Assembly: GCA_005406025.1 (NCBI GenBank)
Contig: BGZK01000190.1
Span: 558,001-622,000, forward strand
Direction: 5' to 3'
Source of the DNA: Eumeta japonica
Taxonomy: Eukaryota > Arthropoda > Insecta > Lepidoptera > Psychidae
Length of the DNA stretch: 64,000 nt
In this document: piece by piece, positions 1-13,004 of the stretch
How the letters are laid out: each line of letters opens with the position of its first letter
How positions within the stretch are numbered: the stretch's first letter is position 1
Made by a program: the position numbers and the translations under genes
The notes under the pieces: generated by a model
Database searches by the model: none
Told to the model about the DNA's origin: nothing
What the model saw: only the letters and a program-made list of their open reading frames with translations

Positions 1-617
1 TGGTAATAGTTTTTTCGATCTACAATAAGTTTTATTTGAGTAATTTAAAACTGTAATAAGATTTCTCAGTAATCTCTTTCATAGATAAGGAAGTCTATTA
101 CTGTTAAGAAGCAATTCAGTAATTTATTTTAGCCTGTGTGCAAAACAAAAGATATATTGATTTGTAATAAAAAAAACTTTTAATTACACAATAATGTGTG
201 ATATGAGCACAATATTTAAAGGAATTTTTTCTTATACATTAATTGTACAAATTCAATTAGGTTTTAAGCCATAACGATGTATAAGAAAAGGTTGGTCTAG
301 TTTAGTCTGTCCAGGAATAAAAATTATGTAGGACAAATACGCAAAAGAAGCTTAGCTACAGTACAACGCACGAAACTTTGCCGCTGTGAAGTTCGTCACG
401 AAAGCGTCGCAATGACGTAAAATAGGAGCGCAGCGAGGAAGAAGGGTAGGAGAACGTAATACCTGCACAGTACATCATCCGCAGCCGATTCAAAGCGGCA
501 ACATTTCTTACGTTGTACTGTACTTATAGTCCAAAACCTGGTTACATCCACTGCAAGAATTATTGGACCTGCTGTACAAATAATTCTCTCACTTTTGACC
601 ATTTGACAAACACTAAC
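1..617 (-). other. Intron of CCT7 running off the left edge
   Basis: The sequence left of the last visible CCT7 exon begins, on the minus strand, with a GTTAGT donor at 612-617 and holds no further CCT7 coding sequence. It carries one MITE copy (359-520) and otherwise AT-rich sequence in which I see nothing. Confidence 0.6.
359..520. mobile_element. MITE family 1, copy a
   Basis: A 162 bp element with terminal inverted repeats: it opens CAGTACAACGCACGAAACTT and closes with a diverged reverse complement ending GTTGTACTG. A TA dinucleotide sits on each side (357-358, 521-522), as expected for a Tc1/mariner-type target duplication. Relatives lie near 1750, 9195, 33191 and 41641. There is no coding capacity. 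Confidence 0.8.
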
Positions 618-3600
618 CGGTGAATATGTTGTATCTCTCTCCTCCGACCTGCTTCTCAGTGAAATGGGCGCAGGACCCTAGGGCTCCGGCAGCGTCCAGT
701 TCCCTAGTGGTGGAGAGTACGGCGCCGCCGCAGGCGCGCTGCGTACGCCGCATGTCCTCCTCCGGTACTCGGCCGGCGCAGAACATATCGCTGAAACGAA
801 TTAAGAGGGTAAAATAAAGCTAAATCAAATTGAAGTTTTGTGAATGGTGATAAGCTATTTTAACAAAACTCTTATTATTTTATTTAAATTGACAAAAATG
901 AAAAAGATACAAACTCATATTTTATATTATATATCCTTGTACTATTAATTAAGTTTAACAAGATGCATCAATAACGACAGAAAAAAAAATAATTTAGCAT
1001 GTTGGAAAGTATAAATAATGTAAATATTTTGTATGCGGTTTTAATTATTTTTAGGATATATTTAGATATATAAATTGCTATTTTTCTATAAATTAATTCA
1101 CAATCCAGGATTTATTTGCAAGGTCTCCCCCGACTGTCAAAAAGTACATTTTTCCCAATTCAATTTAAGGCGCATTGATAGAAAACATCCCGACACATTG
1201 AAGAAATGCACCTAATTAAAATTTTAATATGTGACATCAAGAAAAACATGATATTTCGACTGATGTGTGATCTGACAAAGAATGAAGAGAGAACACTATT
1301 AAAAAATAAGTCTATAAAACCTGTTCCGTGTCACTATTTGTTTGTAGGGCAGTAAATTGTTTCTATGATTTAAAAAAAACCAGACAATTGTTAAATTGTA
1401 AATTTATCATGTATGTACATATTTCATGCATCACGAATTTTTGAATTTTCCATACTAACATATTGACAAAATGTGGATTTTCCAAGAGTTAATTTTTTTT
1501 TTCACAAATTTATTTATATCAAAGTTTCGTAGATGTTCAATTTTCACAGCCAGGAGGTAAAAAATGTTTTTCAATTCATCAATTTATTCAGACTGGTTTA
1601 TCAGTATTACACTTATTTCACGGTCGATGCTTGCAATGCAATTCGTGATCACACAAAAATCCTTGCAAAATATTTTTTACTAAATTTAATGATTGTGATC
1701 AATGGAAGCATCTAAATATGTGACAAAATGGCCTGAATAATTTAACACATAAATCTCTGCCGCTGTGAACTTAGTCACAAAAGCGCCGCAATAGAGTAAA
1801 ATATAAACACGGGGGAAAAAAAGAATGGGTCAGGGAGCATTGAACCTACGCATTACATCATTTGCAGACAATGCAGAGCAACAGAGTTATGTGAGTTGTA
1901 CTGTAATTGCATTGATTTAGAAGCTTCAGTTCTTCCCACTTCCAAGAGACCTTGTATGTTATCTCTATTTGTTCCCGAGAAACATGTTCTCAACAGACCG
2001 ACAACAAAGTGTGATACTGTAAGGGTTCCATTATTATTTGATCGACAATCAACCATAACATTTTTGATTCAATCAAGTAGTAGAAATAAGATATTCCGAT
2101 GGCCCGTGTCACTCCAAAGAGTGAACGGTTTTCACAAAATCACTCACCGATCGGCGAAGTACTGGGTGGCGACGTCACCTATAGGCAGCTTGCTGAGCAC
2201 AACATTGGCGCCGCTAGCGTGCAGCGCCGCCAGCTTCTCGTAGAGGATCTGCCACTCGGCGTCCACGACTTTTTGATACTCCACCACGTTGTCCACTCGC
2301 ACCTATAGACAGGAGCCTTATTGATATTACTCGGTATTTGTGTAATGTGTATTACATAATTCATTTAGATCTATCTACATCATCAATACGATAACTTCAA
2401 GTTGTCTGGCACAGAATTCTCCATAAATAAACACTTGTGATGAACTGGCTTTTATTTCAAATTCCACACATGGAAGATGTGAATGGTCATTGGTGATTTA
2501 TAAACAAGTTCTTTTTCATATGGGATAAATCCTTTATATAGATAAAAATGTAAGCATATTAAAATAACAAATAAGTCAAAACTTAATTTATATAACTAAA
2601 TATCTTATGACATTAGGGTTTAAAAGCAAGACGTTTTGACCATAGTAAGTTCTAAACATGATTTCTGATGAACATAGGTGAGAATATTGAATTCAAATCA
2701 CTGATCAATTATTATCCTGATAACACCATCCTTCGACAAAGTGCAATTATTTTTTTAAAAAACAAAATAGGAATAAAGCATAGTCCGATGAATAACAAGT
2801 TCAGTATACCTCAGCATTGTCCCTTTCAGCTTTCAACTCCAACTCTATGTTCAGCAATGCGATCTTGCAGTTGTCATAGCTTTTGGGTTGCATCTCGAAA
2901 CCGGCATAAGAGAAGGTCTTCTTAAATGCCACACCGGCCACTAGGAAGGAGTCTTCGAGTGCGCCACCTGCCACTTTCTTGATGCCTGTTATTGATATAT
3001 CGGAGAGATTTTAAAGAACATATCAAAAAATTATTAATCCATTATCATTGACTTAACCCCTCTCTTTAAATATTTAGATAGGTTTAAAAATGATCTCAAA
3101 AAAAGTACATAAAACAAATCACAAACAAAAAGCTAACTAAATATTTTGAATAAAGTCAAATTGAAACTAAAACCAACCATAAATTTGCATATAGTTTATG
3201 ATATTTATATATCACAAACTATATAATAATAAAAACTATACATCTACCCTGGAGAAAATTTTGAAAAAAATATATGTTAAAGAGCATAGTAAGGGCTATT
3301 TATTAAAAAAAATTGTGTCTCTAAAAATATGTGAAATTTTAGCTTTTAAAATTTTGAATTTGTGATATTCCGATATATAAATTACTGCATACACTTCAAA
3401 AATACCTTACTTAATGCTTCTTTGGTGTATCTAGCATTTGTAAGTAAAATCACAAATAAATATGTTGTAGGAGAAAAAAAATTTTTTTTTTTTCAATATT
3501 TGAAAAATTGTCTTCTTTGATAATCTAGCACATTAAGAGGTGTGACAGCTTAGGGAAATGTTTCTCTTGAGATGGTGATTTCATCATCAAAATTTTCACA

Positions 3601-6600
3601 TAAATTTTCCCAGGGGCATCTGACCCACGCTTATACTGCTATACTCTTTATTAACAAGATTTTAAGTCAAATAAAACAATTTGCTCCATGGCTCTAAGAG
3701 TATGCCGAGCCGTCGGTCTAAAACCCTCATTGGGAATCAAAAAGGTTTTGGGACATTATGTATCTGTAGTGCTGTGGTAAAGATCGGACACAACTCTCCC
3801 TATTCTATTCAGACTTATAGCAAATGATGACCGTATTATATTGACTGACCAATCATTTCTAGCGGCAGTAGCGGGTAGTCCAGAGACATAACAGCGTCCA
3901 CCACCATCTTGCTGAAGAAGTCTTTCTGTCGGTGGATCAATTTTGATGACATGGCTGTCGCTGCACATTTCCTTAGCAATTCCCTAAATAAAAAGAAAAT
4001 ATTGCATAGAAAAATAAACAATTTGTTTTTTAAATACACCAGATGGTATTTTAATTTATCGCAACCTCATGTCTACTATCTATTAAAACCACACTGTCAT
4101 TTCAGCGAACAATTCAACATTTTAATCATTGGTTGTACAATCATTTCAACTTCATTTGTGCAGAAAATACCAGACTACTGCCCCCTCCATGAGTTTCAAA
4201 CAAAATACACAAATACCTCTGTTCATCAGGTGTGCGATTATCAATCTTGACTGCCAGATCTTTCACTTTGTCGACTGCTATCTTCGAAGCCGTGCGAACA
4301 GCGCGTACTATAATCCTAGGATGAACACCTGACCATAAGAAAAGACATGCATTTAATAATCATAATATTACAACAAACAAAGTATGTTCGTAAGCATTGA
4401 GAATTTCACAGACAACATATAGCGATTAAACAATGTAACACAAACACTTTGAAAACATCTACGCAACATACCTTCCTCCACAAACGGCTTCAATCTTTTC
4501 AGTACCTCCCCCGCTAAGAGCACCACCGATGTGGTACCATCACCGACCTGTGATAAAATACCTCCTTTATATGGATATGTTACTGTCATTGTTTTAATAT
4601 ACGTATACTATGCATGGTCTCATAATATAACATGGTCCACATGTAAACTTTCAGAAATTGGATCCGTTTGTTCTATAATCATGGACATATTTACATATAA
4701 CATGTAACATAGTCATAAATATGGTAACAATTAAGAAGCTCCAGCTCCTATTGATTTTGAGATAAAACCGAGTATTCTCACTCGTGCTATAAAAAGTGTG
4801 TCTAAGTTGTTTAGAAAGATACTGTTTCAATTGAAAACTAAACCCAAAATTTTTATCATCTCGAATGATATCATGGATTATAGAATTTCTTATTGATTCA
4901 AAATTAGATTTAAAACTCTAAACTTAATAGATTAATTAATAAAAATTTAATAGTATTGAAAAAGCATCATAAAAATAACATACATAATAAAAAATAACTA
5001 TAAAGTATTTGTAAGTCACAATATACATGATGATAGGTTATCACAAATCATAAAATTTTATTTATTTTATAAATCGTGACTTTAATTCTGGGACTTTGTG
5101 AAAATTCCGAGCTATCAATAATAGTTTTTTCAGCTCCACATAAATTTAACAAGAAATGATAATTGTATTTTCATCGAGCACTTACTTCGGCGTCTTGTGA
5201 CTTAGCAATATCGACCAGAGTCTTGGCGGCCGGATGGACGATGTCAAGTAACTGTGAAATACCAAAAAATTGGTTAACACCATATTTGTAGTATTTTTAA
5301 ATTATCCGATTAAGCATTCACAAATGAATGTTCGTATTGAAAAAAACTTATAGCATTGATAAAGGAAAAACTTTCACATGTTACACAATTCTTGGGGCCG
5401 GAATTTAAAAATGCTACCGTCCAAAAAGTTACCAATATTTGACTTCAATTCATAGATCTTAATAGAATTTATGTTGACTAGTGAATTTTTCTAGTGATTT
5501 TACTTAACACAATAATGAAAAAATGTGACCAGAACTTTCACTAAAATCCATTATGCAAACAAAGATTATCAAATCAATTTCCCGAATACAGTGGAATATC
5601 AATAATTCAACCCTCGTTAAGTAGAAATACTCAGTAAATCAAAAAAAATTGCATTGCTCTACTGCCAAAAACCCCCTAGTTGTGCCAAATCTTGAATTAT
5701 TTAGACTTTGTAACTCGAACAAGATGTTATCTCCCTAAGAGGTATTAATAGCACATATTTGTACTCCACAACTTGAATTTAAAAAAGCAGACTCCCATAT
5801 ACTGTTAGTACCATATATAATAATAATATAAACTCGCGCCTATTTCCCAGAAGGGTAGGCAGAGACTAGATTTATGCATATTTCTCTTGCCTCGGTGACA
5901 TCCATCAATGTCTTCATGCAAGCTCGTCGGTTAAGGGTGCTTAAAATTTGGCCCTTTTTTAATATGCCACCAGTATGGTCTGCATTGGATTTTCTAGGGC
6001 GACCCTTGCCAACCAATACCATATGATGATGTCTTAGTTGGGATTCCCTAAACAGCGCAATAAAATCTAAACTCACACTACATTCTTCCTTATGTTTGTT
6101 TATGTTCAAACTCATTTCTTGAAAATAAGTTTAATACTAAAAAACTAAAGCCAAATTCTTATTTAACTATAACTCTATGACTTATTAAATATAAATAATA
6201 TTCTCAAAAATTGCACTTTTTTAAGCCCACAATTTAACAATTAAATCCTTCGTATCTTGAAATGCCAGAAGTTGAAACTTATCAAAGTTTTTAGCATTTG
6301 CGTTGAGAATTGTATCGATATTTGATGATATAATTTAATATTACGAACGAGATATGAGACCGAAATAAATTTAAGACTCAAAATTCTCACATCAGCAAAC
6401 AAGCCATCGACTTATCGCCCTACATAATCAAAATTATATAGAAAATATGAGTAGTGTAAACTTCAATACCTTCATGATAGTCGCTCCGTCATTGGATATC
6501 ACAGCTTTGCCCTGGTGGTCGACAATGAGCTTGTCCATCCCACGTGGGCCCAGAGTTGTGCGTACCTGACAATAACGTTTGTTATTTGTAAGTAAAATTT

Positions 6601-8686
6601 ATATTCTTATATCGAAGCATAAATTGCATAAAGGGCACCTATATCTGTCAATATTGATCAGGTCAGAAAATTATACTGTCAAGCACCTGAACAGTTTTAT
6701 TTTCTTAACAACGAATTGCAAACTTTTTATAAACAGCACTAGCTTATTTAGAACAGTCAAATACCATATAACACACAAAACTCTCGACACTCTGAATTGA
6801 CCATGATGATGCAATCCACAGATACATGACTGCCTGATTGGCGCAGTGGTAGTGACCCTACCTGTCGCGCTGGGGTTGTGGGTTCGATTCCCGCACAAGA
6901 CAAACATTTATTTATTTGATTAAAAAATTAATGTTTGTCTTTGAGTCTGGATGTTTCTATGTATTATACGTATATATTTACAAAAAAAAAAGTATGTATG
7001 TAGTATATCAGCTGTCTGGTACCCATAGTACAAGCCTCGTTGCTTAGTTTGGGACCAGACGATGCTGTGTATATATGTCCGAAGATATTATTATTATTAT
7101 TATACAATACCCCCCACCGGTTCATCCTTTTCCCTACATTTCCTAATTTAAGCCATTGCCACGCTTTTGTAACTACCTTCACAGCGGCTGAGTTTCACGC
7201 GTTGTATTGCACATAATTTTATGGAGATGCCTATGAGAGCTAACTTCAAGTTATTTCCATAAATGAATTAAGATTAGAAACATATTCAATAAATTATTTT
7301 TATGTATAGCTCGATTCGCTTCAATGGTAAGCTCGATACCTACTACTTCAGGATTATTTGAAGTATACCGAGACTGGGCAAAACAAAACATCTAGTCTTT
7401 TCAAAGTAACGATGGATGGTTAACTTCTTTTTATTTCATGTAAGGTTTCAATTTTGGAGCTGAAAACCAAATCGGTTTATATCGACGCATTCCTGAGTTA
7501 TACCCATACAAAACATTTATTTGAAGAGTTTGAATTTCTACCTACCCCTATTGTGGATTGTGGGCTATTAATGAACACTGTCAGCAATGTACAGTACAAG
7601 CTACTTGATGTGTTTCCGATGCATAGAACAAATGCTTTAGTAGGACTTAGCTAGAAAGCCATTAGCCAAACGAATCAAAGCCATCATTGTTTATTGTTAG
7701 CTTATGGTTCGAAAACGTAGCCATTGAATTGAATTGAATAACTTCATATTAAACATAACAAAAATTGCTGCCTCATAAGGAACATTCATTCACATCAGTT
7801 CAAATTGCTTTGAGGAAAAATCTACAAATTACATTTTACAAGAAATAATTTATATAACTCGCAGATGTACCGTAGAATTTCCAAAAATCAATTCAAACTT
7901 ATCAGAAATTGGAACGAAAATATTTAATCATCGGCAATATATTAATGGAAATACACAGTGTTAAAATTATTTCCATTAACAGCATCAAAAAATCAATAAA
8001 AATTGTAGTTATATTTAGTTGATGCATATAATGTGCATTCCATACACAATTATATTATTAATTGTATTATGTAAAATGTATATTATGTAGAATTAACACA
8101 TACATGTAAGTAGATCATTTAACTAAGTACATATTAAAAAAAAATCTTACCGCATCAACAACGAGTTGGCAGGCATTTATATTTGATATTAACTGAGGTT
8201 TACCCTGTGACTGGTCTGTGCCCTCTTTCAGGAGCAAAATTTGAGGTTGCTAGAACAATAGTAAAGAAGTACATAACAGTTTTCTTACGACTTCATATAA
8301 GACAAAAAAGATCGATATCTGATCTTAAACCAAAATTGGAAAACTTGTACAACAATAAATAATATTAGGGATAAATTTATTCATAAAAACGATGAATGAG
8401 AATATCAAAATTAAGATAAATATAAGAGAAACTTCGAGATTATAACAAATAAAACACTGCTCTTGAGCCAAATATTATGCCATAAATCAAAAGATATGAA
8501 AATATAATTGTATTTAAGCTCAATGAAACAACCGAAAATTTAATTTCTATAATCTCTGAAAGTAAATAAGTAACGACTAAAATATATATTCATTATAGAA
8601 ATTTCATCACAAAATTATCCGTTACTTATGATATATATGCGAAAAAAGATAATGATTTTTAAGAAAAACATTGATTTATTTACCAT
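618..8686 (-). CDS. CCT7: T-complex protein 1 subunit eta (CCT-eta), 5' ten coding exons, 3' part outside window
   Basis: Encodes a subunit of the cytosolic TRiC/CCT chaperonin, which folds actin, tubulin and other proteins using ATP. Exons, in transcript order on the minus strand: 8684-8686 (ATG only), 8151-8249, 6470-6565, 5186-5251, 4472-4547, 4217-4328, 3850-3983, 2810-2985, 2148-2302 and 618-790. All junctions are GT-AG and keep frame, giving about 363 residues of a protein usually near 540. Recognisable stretches include [66 protein letters not shown] (ATP-site GDGTT), [39 protein letters not shown] and [11 protein letters not shown]. The last visible exon stops at a GTTAGT donor, so the C-terminal third, including the catalytic Asp region, lies to the left. 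Introns hold MITEs, a LINE tail and a SINE. Identity is certain; the one-codon first exon rests on the donor directly after ATG and on frame. Confidence 0.96.
1749..1903. mobile_element. MITE family 1, copy b (left end worn)
   Basis: The core GCCGCTGTGAACTTAGTCAC and the right end GTTGTACTG followed by TA match copy a. The left terminal repeat has decayed. It lies in the CCT7 intron between the exons at 618-790 and 2148-2302. Confidence 0.7.
5589..5800. mobile_element. Pogo-like MITE family 2, left part only
   Basis: Begins TA-CAGTGGAATATCAATAATT and follows the first ~200 bp of the complete copies at 37787-38265 and 51791-52241, including GACTTTGTAACTCGAACAAG. The right half is missing; the sequence runs into a LINE fragment at about 5812. 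It sits in a CCT7 intron. Confidence 0.7.
5812..6115 (-). pseudogene. 3' end of a non-LTR retrotransposon (RT C-terminal tail)
   Basis: On the minus strand a 91-codon frame contains [19 protein letters not shown], then [17 protein letters not shown] and a terminal LVSAYPSGK. This is the C-terminal tail often seen in lepidopteran LINE endonuclease-reverse transcriptases. After the stop comes a short 3' region and an ATT/ATA-rich tail (5812-5833). Related tails lie at 60701 and 63721. The fragment is 5'-truncated, as is usual for LINEs, and is unrelated to the host CCT7 gene around it. The exact LINE clade cannot be told from this piece. Confidence 0.7.
6829..7103 (+). mobile_element. tRNA-derived SINE
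   Basis: The head carries RNA polymerase III boxes: A-box-like TGGCGCAGTGG at 6839-6849 and B-box GGTTCGATTCC at 6881-6891. A tRNA-unrelated body follows, with TATCAGCTGTCTGGTACCCA and TTAGTTTGGGACCAGACGAT, and then an (ATT)n tail ending near 7103. I know this layout as a common lepidopteran SINE. It is not a tRNA gene: no cloverleaf closes around the boxes. It sits in a CCT7 intron on the opposite strand. Confidence 0.85.
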
Positions 8687-9775
8687 CTTGATTTATATTC
8701 GCAAATTTAGTCACTACATATGACAGTGATGACTTTAGTCAGTGTTGTCAAACTCAAAGTGAATTCGCTTTAAATCTTAACAGCAATTTCAGATTGAAGA
8801 ATTCCACCGAATCAGGTGGTCGTAGTAGATAACACATGAATTTCTCCTTAAATGTTCCTGGACAAGGCTTAATATTTAAATACAAAATCATTTTGTTTAA
8901 TCGTTCTTATTAAAATTTAAAATCTAAATTATTGTTAATGTTTAATGTTTTAAAATTCCTAGCAGTGATTCTTTAACAGTCTATGGTATATTATATTATA
9001 CAACGTTGTCCATCTCCATTAAATGAAAATGTGTGTCATGAAATAATTAAAATTTTCAATACCCATATTTGGCCACAAAAACTGACTTAAGTGATTGGTC
9101 TATCACTAAAGATTATGTGTTACATATTATTGATAATTAAAATATCTAAAAATCTCAAATAAAGTAATTATTTTAAATAAATAAGAAATTTTTGCAGTAC
9201 AACGCTCGAAATTGTGTCGCTTTGAATTGTCTGCGAATGATGCAATCCGTAGGTTCAACTCGCTTCGACCATTCTTTTTTTCCCTTGCGTTCTCATTTTA
9301 AGGCATTATGTAAAATAGGCATATTTTTGTGAATAACTTCGAAACGGCAGAGTTTTGCATGTTGCACTGTATTTTCTAAAATCTTCTAAGACAATTCCTT
9401 GAAATCAGGAAAGAACTTATGATTTAGCAATACAGTATCATATTGTGATCTTGTGATTGTTAATATTAGAAAAAGAAATAATAAAAGGGTAACTATTTAG
9501 TACTCTAAAACAAAACAAAAATTTTGTTATATTATATTGGCATACTATATTAAGTTTGCCCGGACGATTTTACAGCATTAAATGAATTTATGTGTAGAGA
9601 TGTATTGATAAAATATAAAATTTAGAGTGGTAACATTATTTATAATAAAAACTATAAACGTCAGTCACTTAATAATTCTGTTGTGTTGTGTTCCGTAGTG
9701 AACAGCACCTTTTTTTATTTAAGATATAGTTTCAGTTACGTAATTAGGGATCCTGTTTGTGCCTTGGTAGCGAAA
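8687..9775. promoter_or_regulatory. Spacer between the divergent CCT7 and ZAD-locus start codons
   Basis: About 1.1 kb separates the minus-strand CCT7 ATG (8684-8686) from the plus-strand ZAD-locus ATG (9776). It must contain both 5' UTRs and probably both promoters. No TATA box or initiator stands out. A MITE copy occupies 9195-9369, so sequence shared by the two promoters would have to lie on either side of it. Confidence 0.45.
9195..9369. mobile_element. MITE family 1, copy c (reverse orientation)
   Basis: Opens with CAGTACAACGCTCGAAATTG and closes GTTGCACTG followed by TA. Between the ends it carries the family core in the opposite orientation to copy a. It lies in the spacer between CCT7 and the ZAD locus. 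Confidence 0.7.
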
Positions 9776-9961
9776 ATGAATCGACAAATAGACGTAAGAG
9801 CATTAGTGTCCCACATAGTATCCGGTGATGGTATGGACCGATGCAGAATTTGTATGGGTGACACAGCAGAGGGGCAGGTCTTCCTTAGCGATACTGTTAT
9901 GCTGGAAGACGACAGGCCTATAACATTGTCCGAATTGCTGGAGACGGTTACAGGCATTGAG
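9776..9961 (+). CDS. ZAD zinc-finger locus, shared first coding exon (first half of ZAD)
   Basis: Encodes 62 residues ending at a GTGAGA donor after codon GAG (phase 0). Residues 23-26 are CRIC, the first Cys pair of a zinc-finger-associated domain (ZAD), followed by the helix-forming LSELLETVTGIE. The ZAD is an arthropod N-terminal domain that binds one zinc through four Cys and mediates dimerisation of C2H2 transcription factors. The second Cys pair is absent here and appears at the start of each of three downstream exons (13005, 14720, 17646), all with phase-0 acceptors. I chose the ATG at 9776 (AAAATGA context); the frame is open to an ATG at 9683, which would add 31 residues. No other first-half ZAD was found before the second or third array, so this exon is probably shared. 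Confidence 0.85.
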
Positions 9962-10213
9962 GTGAGAAAAAAATTTATAACATGCCTTGCATTTTAAAAT
10001 GAATACTCTGCGAGGAACGGAACGGCTCGAATCGTTTCTTTCCCGCCGAACGTTAAACAAGATGGCTGCTATTATATTACAACTATAATAATTGTATATT
10101 TAATTATTTTATTAATTAGTTTGTCAAATAATCCTCTATAAATTTGAACACATCCCTAATTGATCAATAGGTTATGAGTAATTTAATTTGTTGTATTTAA
10201 AATCACACATATA

Positions 10214-12743
10214 AGGTAAAAGCACTAATGCTGGACACTTTATGGACAAATCAAACTTCATTGTCAAAAATCAAATGTACTTTTAAAAGACTGACGTATT
10301 TTTAACTAAAAATTACATTCTTCTTAGGTTTGCCGTAGATACTAAAAGATGACAGCATCAAAAATCAAATCAACCAAAAGTAGACATCACTATTATATGT
10401 TTTATCAAAACAAATCAACAAAAAATACATTAAAATGAAAACCGAGCACAGCTTGTGCTTTAAAATTAGTAATTAAGTAACAAATTATAATCAAATCAAA
10501 TAACATAAAAAAATAATTGTCAGAAAATCAATATTTAGCCATATTGTTTGTTAAAAGTGTCTCATTAGTTTTCGACATTTTAAGCACTTTAAACTAGGTA
10601 TTCAAAACTTAATCGTAATTAAGTAATGTCACACCAAATGACCCGTTAACATTTAATTGAAAATTAAATTTATACTTGCAACCTGCAACAATCATTTTTA
10701 GAGCATTGAGAACCTTTACTATTTGAGATTCACTTACAATACCAATATCCTTCTCATTTTCTTTTTAAATACAGTTTTGGTTTTATCACAGCTTACCATT
10801 GTCATAACTTCAATCTCTTTGTCTGATATTTTTTTGGACAACGCTAAGAAACTTATGAAACTTCTTTTTTCCAGGAAGGTTAATAATTACATAATCACCA
10901 GGCATGATCTTATTTTCGTTATGGTAATTTTTTTCATCCGTATATAAATCTTCATCTTCATTGTCAATCTCACGACCGTTAGTTAGATCATCTAAGCTAT
11001 CTCCAGATTGTATCCATTCCTCTTCAGTACTTGAGTCACTATAGATATCAGTCTTATTAGTTTTCTTTTTCTCAACCTTTTGACTTTTCTTAGCTACTTT
11101 CTGAACAGCCTTAACTTTTCTTTCTCCTTCGTTATTCTGTTTTTTTCTTCTTTCTTTCTTCTAATTTCTTTTTTCATTTTTTCCATTTCATTCTTTTTTC
11201 TTTCCTTATTTTCATAATATTGTAGCCATTGCGTGGACGACTCAACAGAGGGTATTTTTTCTTTCTTCCTTTTTTTAGAATTATCTTTACGTGTTGCCAT
11301 AACAAAGCTCTTTTAAAGGCACTGGGATTGATTTCACACATATTATGCGAGAGATTTTGTGGAAATTGTGACGTGAAAGGCATTATCAGGGGATCTGTAC
11401 TGATAGTCATACTGTCAGTATTATTTTCTGTTATTTTAACTGGTGTTTTAAAATTCTCAGCAAGATTGTCCAATGTAATATTGCCTTCATTTGGATCTGA
11501 ATATAAGCTGTTATTTTGAGGTATTTCATTTTGTATGATTAGGCCATCATCTTGGTTGTTTACTGTTGCATCAGTATTGTTGTCATTTATAAGTATGGGT
11601 GCTGTTTCAGAGGCACTTTCGGGTTCCAGATTATCCAACGTAATATTACCTTCATTTAGATCTAAAGATGTCGTTATAGATGCTCTGGAGGCCGTTAAAT
11701 TTTGTGGTTGCCTTGATATAATATCAGGGTGACACTTTAAAAAACTGTTGTACCATCTCTTCCCGGATCTACTGTTCTTGAAGGGGTTGTTAATCTTGAG
11801 ATCATCAACTATTCCCTTAACGCTATCTTGTAAATTATCTTTTTCTATTGGGAACCCTTTTGACCATAGCTTTTATCCATGTTATGAGTATTTTTTCTAT
11901 ATCTTCAATCACATAACAGCTTCTTTCCATTTTACGTTTAATAGGTACCTTTCCCTTAACTTTGTCAAGTAGAGTTACCTGCAGAACACCAAATTTCTTC
12001 GCCGCAGTAGCTGTCGGAACACCCTGCCTGCATTCTTTTATCACTGCTTCCATATCGGCTTCGGAGTATCTAAACATCTCTCCCTTTACTGGTGGCATTG
12101 TGCTTGAACCTTACTCTGAAATTAATGGTTACTAATAGTTGACATCTAGTATACCCTAATAGTTGACACTGTCTTATTATAGTTAGGCTAGTGTAAAACA
12201 AACGAAACTCAGACATGAACCTTATTTTTACAACATAAGGCTGAATTTGCATTAAAATAAGCTAACAAATACAGTTCGATGTAACTTTAGTAGAAGACAC
12301 ATGTGTCATCTTTTAGGTTTTGATTAATTTCTGGTACTAATAGTAAACACTACTTAAAAATTGTACAAAAACAAGCCAAAACAACAAGCTAATGGTCCTA
12401 ATAAGTCAATAAGTTCATATATTTATAATATTGAAACCAACAATAGACAATAATAATATATATATGACAAAATCATACCTATTCAAAAGTCACTTGCCTT
12501 AAAAAAAACATTAAGAATTACGCTCCTAATGTCAACCTGCTCACATTGTTTATGTCAACTAACTCCATTTTGAAATTTGCTTCTTACAATGTACGCAAGC
12601 TTTTGAGCATGTATTATGGATGACGCTAGGTGTCTTTAACATCAGGAGCAATATTATATAAATAATTAGTTTTCATAGTAGAAAAGATGTTTTTAGAAAA
12701 TGTCATCTTTTAGTTCAATGTCGAGGCATTAGTGCTTTTACCT
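10214..12743 (-). mobile_element. Pogo/Tigger-like DNA transposon in the first intron of the ZAD locus
   Basis: A 2.5 kb element bounded by inverted repeats AGGTAAAAGCACTAATG (10214 onward and, reverse-complemented, up to 12743). TA flanks each side (10212-10213, 12744-12745). Inside, on the minus strand, is a broken transposase gene with an N-terminal HTH_psq domain. The TA target site, the terminal repeats and the Psq/CENPB-type DNA-binding region point to the pogo branch of Tc1/mariner. Confidence 0.85.
10810..12098 (-). pseudogene. Degenerate pogo-like transposase (Psq HTH + CENPB-type HTH, catalytic core missing)
   Basis: It starts at an ATG at 12096-12098. The first ~45 residues form a Psq-type helix-turn-helix (YSEADMEAVIKECRQGVPTA, then AAKKFGV). 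A frameshift near 11855-11865 moves the reading to another frame, which carries a CENPB-type segment (GKRWYNSFLKCHPDIISRQP). The text then passes directly to an acidic/Asn-rich and Lys/Glu-rich C-terminal region (SAFKRALLWQ, TQWLQYYENKERKK, PGDYVIINLPGKKKF), with a further frame change near 11280 and a last stop at 10810. No DDE catalytic domain lies between, so the copy is internally deleted and cannot be active. Confidence 0.8.
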
Positions 12744-13004
12744 TAATGTATATTATACTGTAATAGAATTTAGAAAGTGGGTATAGTTGTGGATGGATTA
12801 GAGTAATCATATCATGCTATATGATGTTTAGTACATAATGATACAACCTTATTTTTGTAAATTATGAACACAAGATTGAACCGTCTTCGTAGTTTGAGGG
12901 TATGTTTTAAATATTCATAATAATAGGTATTATCATGAAAAAAATAATTGAAAAACAATGGATGTAAGAAAATTGTGGCGGTTTGACTATAGCCATGGTT
13001 ACAG

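Noticed and set aside
6831..6902. A tRNA gene
   Set aside because: A and B boxes are present, but no acceptor stem or cloverleaf forms, and the sequence continues into a SINE body with an ATT tail.
7454..7654. 66-codon open frame
   Set aside because: Lies in a CCT7 intron, with no family resemblance and no splice or poly(A) context.
11094..11638. Lys/Glu-rich frames that look like coiled-coil proteins
   Set aside because: They are frames of the decayed pogo-like transposase inside an element with TA-flanked inverted ends, not host genes.
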